38,354 nt of DNA from DATJHM01 sp035493895 (GTDB lineage: Bacteria; Chloroflexota; Ktedonobacteria; Ktedonobacterales; Ktedonobacteraceae). A program made the translations under genes and the position numbers. The notes under the pieces are model-generated. The model was given only the letters and a program-made list of their open reading frames with translations. It was not told the origin of the DNA and ran no database searches. The stretch is taken from assembly GCA_035493895.1 (NCBI GenBank), contig DATJHM010000208.1:1-38354 (forward strand). Reading direction: 5' to 3'. Below, piece by piece: positions 1 through 8,709 of this stretch (within the stretch, counting starts at the first letter, position 1; the number at the start of each line of letters is the position of its first letter).

Positions 1-738
1 CATATCGGTCGCCATTTGCATATTCATCCGACTTCGACCGTGTGCGGCATCTATCCCGAGAAAGTCTATGCCTGGCAGGGCGTGATGCAATCGGCTTATA
101 GTGATGAGTTTGTCCATCTCACGGGCAACTATGGCTACAAACTTGAGGTGCCGCCCTTGCATCCCGGCCTGCTGGGGCTGTCGACGCCCTGGTATTCGGC
201 CCGGGAATATCGTGCGCAAATGCTCCAGGCCGCGCATTCTGCGGTCATCATCGTGTTAACGCGTGATCGGGGCGAGGGTCGCGTGACATTGGATCAGCAG
301 GGTGAGCCGGTGGTTCACTATGTCACCTCGGTTTTTGACCGTCGGCATCTCTTACATGGCCTGCAACAGGCGGCACGTGTGCATATTGCGGCAGGCGCGC
401 AACAAGCAATTACACTCCATAACAGACGTACTGTGTTTGAATTGCCCGCGCACGGTCAGCCGAGCGAACGGCAATGGCGTGCGTTTGCTGCACAGTTAGA
501 GCGACATGGTATGGGGCCGAATCGCCTGACGATGTTTACCGCTCACCAGATGGGCACCTGTCGCCTGGGCGTCGATCCACAGCAGGCGGTCGTTGATGAG
601 CACCACGAGGTGTATGGGGTAAAAGGTCTGTTTGTCTGTGATGGGAGCGTTTTCCCATCCGCGAGCGGAGTGAATCCTATGCTTTCAATCATGGCTCTCG
701 CGCATCATGCTACTCAGTATATCAAGACGATAGTATGA
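1..738 (+). CDS. GMC-family FAD oxidoreductase, C-terminal part (5' end outside window)
   Basis: The reading frame is open to base 1, so only the last 245 or so residues are present. The ATG-like start inside it is not the true start: the residues before it (HIGRH) complete the 'GRHLHIHP' pattern typical of these enzymes. The C-terminal GMC domain is clear, with HQMGTCRLG carrying the conserved active-site His and GVNPML carrying the second conserved Asn/His position, followed by the final helix. The family oxidises alcohols, sterols or sugars with FAD. The spacing and the 'CDGSVFPSASGVNP' block resemble the long-chain alcohol oxidase or cholesterol oxidase side of the family, but the substrate cannot be read from this fragment. 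The FAD-binding Rossmann motif lies upstream of the window. Confidence 0.88.
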   Translation, partial: HIGRHLHIHPTSTVCGIYPEKVYAWQGVMQSAYSDEFVHLTGNYGYKLEVPPLHPGLLGLSTPWYSAREYRAQMLQAAHSAVIIVLTRDRGEGRVTLDQQGEPVVHYVTSVFDRRHLLHGLQQAARVHIAAGAQQAITLHNRRTVFELPAHGQPSERQWRAFAAQLERHGMGPNRLTMFTAHQMGTCRLGVDPQQAVVDEHHEVYGVKGLFVCDGSVFPSASGVNPMLSIMALAHHATQYIKTIV

Positions 739-971
739 GTCGGTCGCTACAAAAAGCTCCTTTGATTTTTTAGCTTTGGGCAAGAAGATCCGTCTTAATA
801 ATAGATGTAAGCAGCAATACCTGTAGAAAACATCAGGGCATGCCTGCTATTTTTGGCAGGGCGAAAAACTGATGACAATACCAATGCGGCGCGATCTTTC
901 TTGTGCCTATACTTCCTATGTGCCTCAGATTGATGAGCTATGTATTGTAGAGGAGCAAGGAGCAAAAGCGC

Positions 972-2852
972 TTGAAGAGTGTACCTCCGGAGATGAAAAT
1001 GGTTGTTGGCAGGAAAGGCTGGGGAAGTGGCGAGGAGGGCTTTAATTTTAAGCAGATACCTGGCGCTTTTGCCAGCCTGCCGCGTGTGCTGCGCCTGGTC
1101 TGGTCGACGCATGCTCCTCGCACGCTGGCAATGGGGCTACTGAGCCTGCTGCAAGGTTTTACACCTGTTGTGAGCGTGTGGATCACCAGTCAGGTGATTG
1201 ATAGTGTGGTCAAAGCGGCCTTGACGCATAATGTTGGACTGATCTGGCTGCCGATTGCGCTCCAGCTTGGGGTGACGCTGTTCTCCAGTCTGTTAAGTAC
1301 ATTGAGCAATATTACGCAACAGATATTGCAGGAACTGGTCTCGAATCGCATTCAGCTTATGATTCTGGAGAAGGCCGATACGCTCGATCTGTCGTTTTTT
1401 GAGAATCCAGAGTTTTATGATAAGCTGCGTCAGGCAACCGATCAATCTACCTATCAGCCGGTGACGATGATCTCGCAGACTTTTGATCTCTGCCGCACGA
1501 TGGTGACGATGCTCTCGATGATTGCGTTGCTCTGGCACCTTGCCTGGTGGTTGGCGGTAATCGCTTTGGTGATCCCTATTCCTGCCTTCTTCTCCAGCAC
1601 ACGTTACGGATGGCGCGGCTATCAGCGCCAACGTCGCCAATCTCCGGAGCGCCGTCAGATGGCCTATTTTGTCAATGTGATGACGGTGGATACCTACAAT
1701 AAAGAGATCAAGCTTTTCAATCTGGGAAGCTACTTTATCAAGCAATTTCGGGTGCTGGCGAATAAGATGTTCGAGGAAGATAAAAGTTTGCTGATCTCTC
1801 GCTACCTGGCAAACTTTGGTTGGGGCTCGCTGACTGGGATTGCGAATAGTGCGATTTATCTCTATGTGGCGATTCAGGCGGTACTTGGCCGCATCACGAT
1901 TGGCGGCCTGAGTCTCTACACGCAGTCGGCGATACAGGTAGGTCAGAGCTTTCAGGGCTTTTTGAATGGTATCTCCAGTACGTATGAGAATAATCTCTAT
2001 GTCAGCATGCTGTTTGAGTTTCTGGAATATCAGCCAAAGATTGTGTCTCCGCCTATCTCTGAGCGGGCGTTGATCCAGAAGGAGACAAAGGGCCTCGATA
2101 TCGAGTTTCGCAATGTTACATTTACTTATCCCGATAAAGATCCTGAGACGCAGGCCGCTCTGCGCAATGTCAGCTTTACGATCCGCGCCGGAGAGGCCAT
2201 CGCTCTGGTGGGGCGCAACGGGGCGGGCAAGACGACGATTGTGAAACTGCTGACCCGCCTGTATGATCCTGATGCGGGCGAGATCCTGCTGGGTGGCCGT
2301 AATGTCAAAGAGTATGATCTCGATGAGTTGCGTGCACAGGTTGGCGTGATCTTCCAGGATTATGTGAACTATTATCTGACGGCGCGTGAGAATATTGGTG
2401 TGGGGCGGGTGGACGATATCGAGGATCGTGCGCTGGTGAGTGGAGCGGCGCAGAAAAGCGGGGCCAATGTGGTGATTGAGCGTCTGAATAGCGGCTATGA
2501 TACGATGCTGGGTCGCTGGTTTAAGCAGGGGACGCAGTTGAGCGGCGGCGAGTGGCAGAAGATTGCGCTGGCCCGGGCGTTTATGCGCGATGCGCGCGTG
2601 TTGATTCTGGATGAGCCGACAAGTGCTCTGGATGCTCAGGCTGAATACGAGATCTTTCAGCAATTTCGTACGTTGACTGAGGGCAAGACGGCGTTTTTTA
2701 TCAGCCACCGCTTCAGTACGGTACGCCTCGCCGATCGCATTTTCGTGCTCGAGCATGGCGGCATTCTTGAGAACGGTTCGCATGCGGAACTGATGGCGCT
2801 CAATGGCCGTTATGCCGAGCTCTTCAATTTGCAGGCCGAGGCGTATCGTTAA
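972..2852 (+). CDS. ABC transporter, fused permease and ATPase (exporter half-transporter)
   Basis: The 626-residue protein has a six-helix type I exporter membrane domain (about residues 45-335) followed by a nucleotide-binding domain. Walker A is GRNGAGKTT near residue 413, the Q-loop is in VIFQDY, the signature is LSGGEWQK near 522, Walker B is VLILDEPTSALD near 543, and the H-loop is in ISHRFS near 577. All catalytic positions are intact, so it should be an active ATPase working as a homo- or heterodimer in the membrane. I chose the TTG at 972 because AAGGAG at 957-962 stands 9 bases upstream; the ATG at 993 has GGAG directly against it, which is too close. The 3' end converges on the epimerase gene with only 14 bases between. 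Substrate is unknown; family members move drugs, lipids or peptides. Confidence 0.92.
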   Translation: MKSVPPEMKMVVGRKGWGSGEEGFNFKQIPGAFASLPRVLRLVWSTHAPRTLAMGLLSLLQGFTPVVSVWITSQVIDSVVKAALTHNVGLIWLPIALQLGVTLFSSLLSTLSNITQQILQELVSNRIQLMILEKADTLDLSFFENPEFYDKLRQATDQSTYQPVTMISQTFDLCRTMVTMLSMIALLWHLAWWLAVIALVIPIPAFFSSTRYGWRGYQRQRRQSPERRQMAYFVNVMTVDTYNKEIKLFNLGSYFIKQFRVLANKMFEEDKSLLISRYLANFGWGSLTGIANSAIYLYVAIQAVLGRITIGGLSLYTQSAIQVGQSFQGFLNGISSTYENNLYVSMLFEFLEYQPKIVSPPISERALIQKETKGLDIEFRNVTFTYPDKDPETQAALRNVSFTIRAGEAIALVGRNGAGKTTIVKLLTRLYDPDAGEILLGGRNVKEYDLDELRAQVGVIFQDYVNYYLTARENIGVGRVDDIEDRALVSGAAQKSGANVVIERLNSGYDTMLGRWFKQGTQLSGGEWQKIALARAFMRDARVLILDEPTSALDAQAEYEIFQQFRTLTEGKTAFFISHRFSTVRLADRIFVLEHGGILENGSHAELMALNGRYAELFNLQAEAYR

Positions 2853-2866
2853 CTTGTTTTGATCTC

Positions 2867-3940
2867 TCAGGCGCGCTCTATGCCGAGGCCACTTTTGATC
2901 TCACTCAGGTCATAGACGCCGCCTTTTTGCGTATAGCCACCGGTAAAGGGATCGCTGGTCAGTAGCATGGGCGTGTCAAGATCGACGAAGCGGAATCCAC
3001 CCAGGCCCGCGACCAGATGCGCGGCGGCGCTGATGGCGAGCCGCGATTCTATCATTGCGCCGATCATGAGCTGGATATTATTCGCCCGGCAGAGTGCCGC
3101 GATATCCAGCGCATCGACGATGCCCGCTTTCATCAGTTTGACGGTAATGACGTTGACGCTCTGGTTGTGAATCAGTTTCGCGACGCTGGCTGAGTTCGTT
3201 GCGCTCTCGTCTGCGGCAACCGGAACTGTCGTATGCTGCGAGACATAACGCAATCCTTCGTAGTCGTCTTTATGCACGGGCTGTTCGAGGAGCAGCGGAC
3301 GAATATCGCGATTGTCGAGTGCTTCGAGGCAGAGCAGCGCTTCGTTGGGCGTATAGCCCTGGTTGGCATCGAGCGTCAATGCAAGATGAGGCGCGCCACT
3401 GCGCACGGCCTCGACGCGGTTCACATCTTCGCGCAAATCACCGCCGACTTTGATTTTGATGGTGTTGATCCCTTTGGCAACGGTCTCCTGAGCTAAAATA
3501 TAGGCGCGTTCCGGCGTTACCATGGGAATGCTCATATCGGTCTCGACGCTACTGCTGGCTCCTCCTAAAAATATGTAGAGCGGGATGCCGTACGAGCGCG
3601 TGAGGGCGTCGAGGATGGCCATCTCCATGCCTGCACAAACGGTTGCCTGCGCATAGAACATGCTGTGCATAAGCCGCGATAGTGTGCGCCATTGGGCCGC
3701 ATCGTGCCCCTTCAACAACTCGACACAACTCTGAGCCGCCGCCAGCGCCGTCTCCTGAGACTCTCCCGTGCTTGGTGGAAAGGGAGCACATTCACCATAA
3801 CCAATATTACCATCCTGTAGTGTGATGGTGATCAGGACGTTGCGAACCTCGCTGATACTCCCGGTGGCAATGGTAAATGGCTCTAGAAGGGGGATGGTAA
3901 GCGGCTCAATGCTCACCTGACGAATAGTAGTATTTGACAT
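2867..3940 (-). CDS. Dipeptide epimerase (L-Ala-D/L-Glu epimerase type, enolase superfamily)
   Basis: This is a muconate-lactonising-subgroup enolase-superfamily enzyme of 357 residues. The catalytic pattern is complete: KIK at 162-164 (general base), metal ligands D191 (LTLDANQGY), E219 (LLLEQP) and D244 (AADES), and the opposite-face K268 (VITVKLMKAG). Family members with this pattern epimerise L-Ala-D-Glu to L-Ala-L-Glu so that peptidases can degrade murein peptides. I start at ATG 3940, preceded by AAGGAG 12 bases upstream; a frame extension to 4054 adds a low-complexity, poorly supported leader lying in repeat DNA. It is the last gene of a murF-ddl-epimerase run, which strongly supports a murein-peptide role, although the specificity (Ala-Glu or other dipeptides) is inferred from context. 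A 131-base gap holding a dispersed repeat separates it from ddl. Confidence 0.9.
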   Translation of the reverse strand: MSNTTIRQVSIEPLTIPLLEPFTIATGSISEVRNVLITITLQDGNIGYGECAPFPPSTGESQETALAAAQSCVELLKGHDAAQWRTLSRLMHSMFYAQATVCAGMEMAILDALTRSYGIPLYIFLGGASSSVETDMSIPMVTPERAYILAQETVAKGINTIKIKVGGDLREDVNRVEAVRSGAPHLALTLDANQGYTPNEALLCLEALDNRDIRPLLLEQPVHKDDYEGLRYVSQHTTVPVAADESATNSASVAKLIHNQSVNVITVKLMKAGIVDALDIAALCRANNIQLMIGAMIESRLAISAAAHLVAGLGGFRFVDLDTPMLLTSDPFTGGYTQKGGVYDLSEIKSGLGIERA

Positions 3941-4071
3941 AATGTATATTTTCTCCTTTTTTGGGCGGCAATAAACCCCGAAGGTGATCCTCTCTCGAAT
4001 AAACGCAGAGGTAGGGATCGTGCTTGATGCCGATCCGCGTCCCCCCCCGGCCATCTCGAAGAGGTGAAATA
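3941..4071. repeat. Dispersed GC-rich repeat between ddl and epimerase
   Basis: The gap holds a copy of a repeat built around GGTAGGGATCG...TGATGCCGATCC, followed by a C8 run and GGCCATCTCGAA. Related copies are at 10621-10645, at 36780-36880 and, inverted, near 38272-38300. The core forms a short hairpin (GGATCG / CGATCC). The copy here splits an otherwise tight operon and may lower expression of the epimerase relative to ddl; that effect is an inference. Confidence 0.6.
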
Positions 4072-5202
4072 TTATCTGCTGGTGCGGTTTCGCTGGCGAT
4101 CGTCATATCGCTCCAACGCCAGCTCGATCAGACGATCCAGCAGCTCACTATACGTAACTCCGCTCACCCCCCAGAGCTTGGCGTACATGCTGACCTCGGT
4201 AAAACCTGGCAGCGTGTTCACTTCGTTGATGTAGATCTTATCATTATCTCTGTCCAGGAAGAAATCGACGCGCGCAAGTCCGCTGAGGTCGAGGGCTAAA
4301 AATGCCTGCACTGCCTGACGCCGTATCGTTTCCGCGATCTCCTGGGGAATATCTGCCGGGATGACGATCTGCGATTTATTGTCTATATATTTGGCATCAT
4401 AATCATAAAATTCGTTGCTTGCAACAATTTCTCCAACGACTGAGGCAATCGGTTCTTCGTTGCCCAGCACGCCACATTCCAGTTCGCGGCAGTTGATGCC
4501 TGCCTCGATAATCATACGGCGATCATATTCTGCTGCCTCACGCATCGCATGTTTTAGCTCGGCACGATTATGCGCTTTGTTGACGCCGACGCTCGAACCC
4601 ATGTTGACGGGTTTGACGAAGCATGGATAGCCCAGTTTCTGCTCGATCTCGGTCAGTAACCGTTCAGGATCTCGCTCCCATTCACTGCGGCGATACACGA
4701 GGTCTGCAACGATGGGCAGTCCAATAGAACGGAAAATGATCTTTGTTTTCTCTTTGTCCATGCCTATCGCGGAACCCAGCACGCCGTTGCCGACATAGGG
4801 GATATTCGCCATATCTAAGAGTCCCTGCAACGTACCATCTTCGCCATAAGGACCATGCAGGACGGGGAAGATTACGTCAAGCGCTCCACCGCCATGTAGA
4901 TCTTCCTGCCCATTCACTGGAACCAGACGGCGTACGGTCGGATCACCAGCCAGGGTGACGGCTCGACTCTCTTCAAGAACGGGCTCGCTCTTGCTCTGCA
5001 ATGCCCGCTGCTCGGCGGCGGCGAGCTGCTCCGGGGTGGTCCCTAGCAGCCAGGTGCCACTTTTGGTGATGCCGATGGGCACAACGTCGTACTTCTCTGG
5101 ATCAAGGTTGCTCATAACTGCTCTCGCCGAAGCCAGCGAGACCTCATGCTCTCCAGAACGCCCTCCAAAGACGAGCCCGATACGCAATTTCTTCTTGCCC
5201 AC
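4072..5202 (-). CDS. ddl: D-alanine--D-alanine ligase
   Basis: This ATP-grasp enzyme joins two D-Ala in the cytoplasm to make the dipeptide that MurF adds to the wall precursor. The N-terminal GGRSGEHEVS motif, the ATP-grasp lysine region FVKPVNMGSSVGV, and the metal-binding end INEVNTLPGFTEVSMY are all intact. Length (about 376 residues) is normal for Ddl. The frame also offers an ATG at 5220, but nothing like a ribosome site precedes it. The GTG at 5202 has AAAGGA at 5210-5215 with 7 bases between, and gives the usual short leader (MGKKKLRIG...). I therefore prefer 5202; with the ATG start the protein would be 382 residues and would begin 7 bases after the murF stop. It is co-transcribed with murF upstream and probably with the epimerase downstream. 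Confidence 0.93.
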   Translation of the reverse strand: MGKKKLRIGLVFGGRSGEHEVSLASARAVMSNLDPEKYDVVPIGITKSGTWLLGTTPEQLAAAEQRALQSKSEPVLEESRAVTLAGDPTVRRLVPVNGQEDLHGGGALDVIFPVLHGPYGEDGTLQGLLDMANIPYVGNGVLGSAIGMDKEKTKIIFRSIGLPIVADLVYRRSEWERDPERLLTEIEQKLGYPCFVKPVNMGSSVGVNKAHNRAELKHAMREAAEYDRRMIIEAGINCRELECGVLGNEEPIASVVGEIVASNEFYDYDAKYIDNKSQIVIPADIPQEIAETIRRQAVQAFLALDLSGLARVDFFLDRDNDKIYINEVNTLPGFTEVSMYAKLWGVSGVTYSELLDRLIELALERYDDRQRNRTSR

Positions 5203-5209
5203 AAAACGA

Positions 5210-5215
5210 TCCTTT
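5210..5215 (-). promoter_or_regulatory. Shine-Dalgarno site deciding the ddl start
   Basis: AAAGGA on the minus strand lies 7 bases before GTG 5202 and inside the frame of the upstream ATG 5220. The ATG has only an AT-rich stretch before it, so this site favours the GTG start. Confidence 0.55.
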
Positions 5216-5227
5216 CCCATGTCATAT

Positions 5228-6652
5228 TTATAACAATGTGAGGAGTGTTTCCATCATCATGCCGCGTGATCCCTTTACCAGAACGAGATCATTGCGACCA
5301 ACCTCGTGCTTGAGCAGGTCGGCTACTGCACGTTTGACGGCCGTAACCTCCTGACTATCGCGCACATTGGCACTGAAATAATAGGTGTGGTCGGCTGGCA
5401 TACCCGCTGCAATGGCCCCCTCAACATAAAAACGCGCTTCGTCGCCAATCGCTACCAGCCGCTCGATATTCCCGGCCAGAGCCGCTCCGCTGAGGAGGTG
5501 CTCTTCGCGTGCATAGGGGCCCAATTCGAAAATATCTCCCAGCACAGCCCAGCGCTTGCCTCTGGCCGCTAGCTCGGTAGCGCGCATGGCATTGGTGATT
5601 GCCACGATTGATTGGCGATTTGCGTTATAGGTGTCATCTATAAGCGTGCTCCCGTTGGGACCACTCTTGATCTGACCGCGCCCAGGCGAGGCGGTGAGCC
5701 GCGTGAGCGCATCCGCGATTTCGTCGATGCTCATCTCGGCCGCAATTCCTGCTGCTGCTGCTGCCAGTGCGATGATCACGCTATGTTCGCCTGGCAGATG
5801 GAGCTGAATGGGACGTTGCTCACGCTGATACTGCAATTTGCAGTGATAGCCAAGCAAAGGGCTACCGGCGATTTCGCTGGCGCGTACATCAGCCCCCTTT
5901 GCTGTGCCATAATAGAGGACGCGAGCCCGCGTTTTTGCCGCCATGGCGCGTACGTTGGCATCATCATAATTCAGGATGGCGAACCCTTCAGGTTTAAGAA
6001 CCTGGACCAGCTCGGACTTGGCTATCGCGATATTTTCTTGCGAGCCGAAATATTCCAGATGCGCTGTGCCCACGTTTGTGATGATCGACCAATCGGGACT
6101 GGCGATGTCCCGGCAGAGTCCCGCCAGCTCACCCACCCGCTGCGCTCCCATTTCCAGCACTGCATAACGCTGTCCCGGCTCCAGACGCAGCAATGTCAGT
6201 GGATAGCCCAGTTCGTTATTATACGATTTGAGTGTTTTGAGCGTCGTCCCTTTGTAAGAGAGGACAGAGGCGACGGCATCTTTGGTGCTGGTCTTGCCGT
6301 TGCTGCCGGTAATGCCAATGTAGGTTGTACCCTGTTGTCGTCGTGCACGCACACGAGCCGCACCTTGCAAGGCTTTGATAACATCAGGCACAATGAGCTG
6401 TATAACCTCTGCGGGCAGATCTTCGGCACCCGTGGTACAGAGTATACCGCTCGCTCCCGCTTGCACCGCACTCGCGATGAAGCGATGCCCATCAACGGTA
6501 GTCCCCTTGATCGCCACATACAGGTCTCCTGCTCCGACCTGACGGCTATCATGTTGTGCAGATTGGAAGATGCGCTGCCGGTCCAGATTGGCCCCTTGAT
6601 TGCCTTGCAGCAGGTCTGGATTGCCTTGCAGTATGTCATCAAGTGTAAACAT
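5228..6652 (-). CDS. murF: UDP-N-acetylmuramoyl-tripeptide--D-alanyl-D-alanine ligase
   Basis: MurF adds D-Ala-D-Ala to UDP-MurNAc-tripeptide, the last cytoplasmic step of precursor assembly. The 474-residue protein shows the Mur-ligase layout: an N-terminal UDP-substrate domain with DSRQVGAGDLYVAIKG, the P-loop GSNGKTS at 116-122, the substrate loop NNELGYPLT, TNVGTAHLEYFGS with the AIAKSEL lysine region, DDTYNAN, and the C-terminal ligase domain (AVLGDIFELG, VKGSRGMMME). The NNELG loop identifies MurF rather than MurE or MurC. ATG 6652 has a GAGAGGA site 10 bases upstream. It leads the operon murF-ddl-epimerase, and the next gene begins within 8 to 26 bases. An unremarkable small oddity is a near-duplicate 'LQGNPDLLQGNQG' stretch at residues 8-20. 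Confidence 0.95.
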   Translation of the reverse strand: MFTLDDILQGNPDLLQGNQGANLDRQRIFQSAQHDSRQVGAGDLYVAIKGTTVDGHRFIASAVQAGASGILCTTGAEDLPAEVIQLIVPDVIKALQGAARVRARRQQGTTYIGITGSNGKTSTKDAVASVLSYKGTTLKTLKSYNNELGYPLTLLRLEPGQRYAVLEMGAQRVGELAGLCRDIASPDWSIITNVGTAHLEYFGSQENIAIAKSELVQVLKPEGFAILNYDDANVRAMAAKTRARVLYYGTAKGADVRASEIAGSPLLGYHCKLQYQREQRPIQLHLPGEHSVIIALAAAAAGIAAEMSIDEIADALTRLTASPGRGQIKSGPNGSTLIDDTYNANRQSIVAITNAMRATELAARGKRWAVLGDIFELGPYAREEHLLSGAALAGNIERLVAIGDEARFYVEGAIAAGMPADHTYYFSANVRDSQEVTAVKRAVADLLKHEVGRNDLVLVKGSRGMMMETLLTLL

Positions 6653-6692
6653 GGGCGCAAAATCCTCTCTATTTTTCTACAACTTTACGCTG

Positions 6693-6701
6693 ATTATAGC
6701 A
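6693..6701 (-). promoter_or_regulatory. Extended -10 promoter for the murF operon
   Basis: On the minus strand TGC-TATAAT, a perfect -10 hexamer with the TGn extension, sits about 40 bases before the murF ATG. The -35 region at the matching distance is poor, as is usual for extended -10 promoters. Confidence 0.6.
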
Positions 6702-6795
6702 TGGCTTACTTCCCTTTTGATATCGCAAAAAATCTCTCTCCCAGACAGCACACGCTTGCTCTTTTTTCATTTGAAGCTAATAATATGTTAGATAC

Positions 6796-6824
6796 TTGAC
6801 AAACAAAAGTAGAAATGCTATCAT
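6796..6824 (+). promoter_or_regulatory. Sigma-70-type promoter for the yceI-like gene
   Basis: TTGACA (6796-6801) and TATCAT (6819-6824) are separated by exactly 17 bases. A transcript starting near 6831 would have a 5' leader of about 95 bases before ATG 6926. It is back-to-back with the murF promoter. Confidence 0.65.
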
Positions 6825-6925
6825 CCTTCTAGTTGATATAGTTAATCTTCTTGGAAATCAAGCAATTTTGAACAGGTGTTAGTTTTCATAGGAGATGCTA
6901 GCAGGTTCTGAAGGAGAATATTTTT

Positions 6926-7450
6926 ATGGCATGGCAAATTGATGCTTCTCACTCTCAGGTGACATTTTCCGTAAAACACATGATGTTTGCGACTGTAAAA
7001 GGCAGCTTTCAGGTTATTAGCGGCCAACTTCATATTGACCAGGAGAATCCGGCCAATTCCTCGGTGGACGCTCAGGCTGAAACGGCCAGTATCCACACCC
7101 GTGATACCAATCGTGATGCGCATCTGCGCTCCGCAGATTTCTTTGACGCGGAGAAGTACCCGACCATCACCTTCAAGAGCACGAGCGTTGAGCATGTGAA
7201 GGGCGATGAGTACAAGGTAACTGGCGATCTGAGCATGCACGGGGAGACGCAATCGGTCGTTTTTGACGCCACGTATACTGGCGCGGGTAAGGACCCCTGG
7301 GGCAATCAGCGTGTTGGTATCGATGCTACGTCGAAGATCAATCGCAAAGATTTCGGTTTGAACTGGAACCAGGCACTTGAAGCTGGCGGCGTGCTGGTGA
7401 GCGAAGATGTAAAAATCGAGCTCGAACTGTCTCTTGTTGAGCAGAAGTAA
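6926..7450 (+). CDS. YceI family protein
   Basis: This 174-residue protein matches the YceI lipocalin-like fold: WQIDASHSQVTFSVKHMMFATVKGSF at the N-terminus, then THDTNRDAHLRSADFFDAEKYPTITF-type strands, and a C-terminal FGLNWNQALEAGGVLVSEDVKIELEL. YceI proteins form a beta-barrel that binds isoprenoid or long acyl amphiphiles; some respond to stress. There is no signal peptide, unlike the periplasmic E. coli protein, so this copy should be cytoplasmic. AAGGAG precedes ATG 6926 at a good distance. It is a single-gene unit with its own promoter (6796-6824) and terminator (7479-7508). Ligand and exact role are unknown. Confidence 0.92.
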   Translation: MAWQIDASHSQVTFSVKHMMFATVKGSFQVISGQLHIDQENPANSSVDAQAETASIHTRDTNRDAHLRSADFFDAEKYPTITFKSTSVEHVKGDEYKVTGDLSMHGETQSVVFDATYTGAGKDPWGNQRVGIDATSKINRKDFGLNWNQALEAGGVLVSEDVKIELELSLVEQK

Positions 7451-7478
7451 CTGTTGCCTGTCATTACCATTGCTGAGT

Positions 7479-7508
7479 CTGGAAGAACGTTTCTTCCAGG
7501 CTTTTTTT
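7479..7508 (+). terminator. Rho-independent terminator after the yceI-like gene
   Basis: A perfect 9-bp stem CTGGAAGAA / TTCTTCCAG (7479-7487, 7491-7499) with a 3-base loop is followed by GC and seven T's. Confidence 0.9.
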
Positions 7509-7645
7509 GTGTCTGGTTGCTGCTCGTTCTCTGGTGGGATGAATCCGGCTACGGCAAAATTGTACAATAGAAACATTGCTCACAAAGATTGTTGACACGA
7601 ACTCAGATCAAGGACGATTGCAGATAGCGAAAGGAGATATGTTTT

Positions 7646-8623
7646 ATGCGTGCGGTAGTTATTACTCGGCCGGGCGGACCGGAGGTGCTGGCAATCCAGG
7701 ATGTGGAGATGCCGCAGCCTCAGGGCGAGCAGGTGCGCGTGCGTGTGCATGCGGCGGGCTTGAATCGGGCGGATTTGATGCAACGTGAGGGTCACTATGC
7801 TCCTCCAGCTGGTTCGCCGGAGCATATTCCCGGTATGGAGTTTGCGGGGGTGGTGGATGTGGTCGGACCGCTGGCACGCCGCTGGCGTCCCGGACAGCGT
7901 GTGATGGGGATTGTCGGTGGCGGCGCTCAGGCGGAGTATCTTCTCTCTCACGAAGGCTTGCTGGTGGAGATCCCCGAGAATCTCGATTTTGTCCAGGCCG
8001 CTTCGATCCCCGAAGTGTTTATGACGGCTCACGATGCGCTCTTTACGCAGGCTGACCTGCATATGGGTGAGCGTGTACTGATTCATGCTGCTGGCAGTGG
8101 CGTTGGGACGGCTGCGATTCAACTGGCGCGGGCCGTAGGTGCGACGGTGTATGGGACGGCACGCTCTCCTGAGAAGCTGGAACGGGCGAAGCCGCTGGGC
8201 CTGGAGGTGGGTCTGGATGCTCAGAATTTTGCCGCTGAGGTGAAGCAGTTGACGTCAAACGAGGGTGTGCATGTGGTGCTGGATTTCGTCGGCGCACCCA
8301 CGATCGAGCAGAATTTGCAGGTGCTGACGAACTGGGGACGCCTTGTCTTTCTTTCGACGCTGGGTGGCGTTCAGGCTCAGGTCAATCTCGGCTTATTGAT
8401 GGCAAAGCGTATCCAGATGCGCGGCTGTACGCTCCGCACACGCACGCTGGAGGAGAAGCTCACGGTGACACGTCTGTTTGCGACCCAGGTGGTGCCTCTT
8501 CTGGCTCGTGGCACGGTGATACCGGTGATTGAGCGGGCCTATCCTCTGGCGCAGATCGCTGAGGCACACCGGGAGATGGCCGCGAATAAGAACTTTGGGA
8601 AACTTATCCTGGCCATCGATTAG
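7646..8623 (+). CDS. NAD(P)H:quinone oxidoreductase, zinc-free MDR family (PIG3/Qor-like)
   Basis: The 325-residue protein is a medium-chain dehydrogenase/reductase. It has the GroES-like N-terminal part (AAGLNRADLMQREGHYAPP, GMEFAGVV), then the Rossmann dinucleotide motif AAGSGVGTAAIQLAR at 148-162, and the C-terminal LAQIAEAHREMAANKNFGKLIL typical of the quinone-reductase branch. The Cys/His catalytic zinc ligands of alcohol dehydrogenases are absent. The PIG3-like branch reduces quinones or enals with NADPH. ATG 7646 has a textbook AAGGAG at 7631-7636, 9 bases upstream. The gene converges on the comB-like gene. A TTGACA at 7592-7597 lacks a convincing -10, so its promoter is not settled. 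Substrate is not deducible. Confidence 0.9.
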   Translation: MRAVVITRPGGPEVLAIQDVEMPQPQGEQVRVRVHAAGLNRADLMQREGHYAPPAGSPEHIPGMEFAGVVDVVGPLARRWRPGQRVMGIVGGGAQAEYLLSHEGLLVEIPENLDFVQAASIPEVFMTAHDALFTQADLHMGERVLIHAAGSGVGTAAIQLARAVGATVYGTARSPEKLERAKPLGLEVGLDAQNFAAEVKQLTSNEGVHVVLDFVGAPTIEQNLQVLTNWGRLVFLSTLGGVQAQVNLGLLMAKRIQMRGCTLRTRTLEEKLTVTRLFATQVVPLLARGTVIPVIERAYPLAQIAEAHREMAANKNFGKLILAID

Positions 8624-8709
8624 TCCGGTTGTGCTATCCGCGAGATAATTCCTGTTTCTATCCAGGCACGCCAGACCGAGAGCACTGTTCTGTTGTACGA
8701 AAGAAGCGA

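Noticed and set aside
842..860. Short inverted repeat (CCTGC/GCAGG) before the ABC transporter gene
   Set aside because: The stem is only five pairs and no T-run follows on either strand, so I do not call a terminator or operator.
1293..2783. Long minus-strand ORF (496 codons) under the ABC transporter
   Set aside because: It is a shadow of the plus-strand gene, which has all ABC motifs; the minus-strand product is His/Arg/Gln-rich without any domain.
5612..6799. Long plus-strand ORF opposite murF
   Set aside because: murF on the minus strand has every Mur-ligase motif; the opposite frame is Cys/Arg-rich noise.
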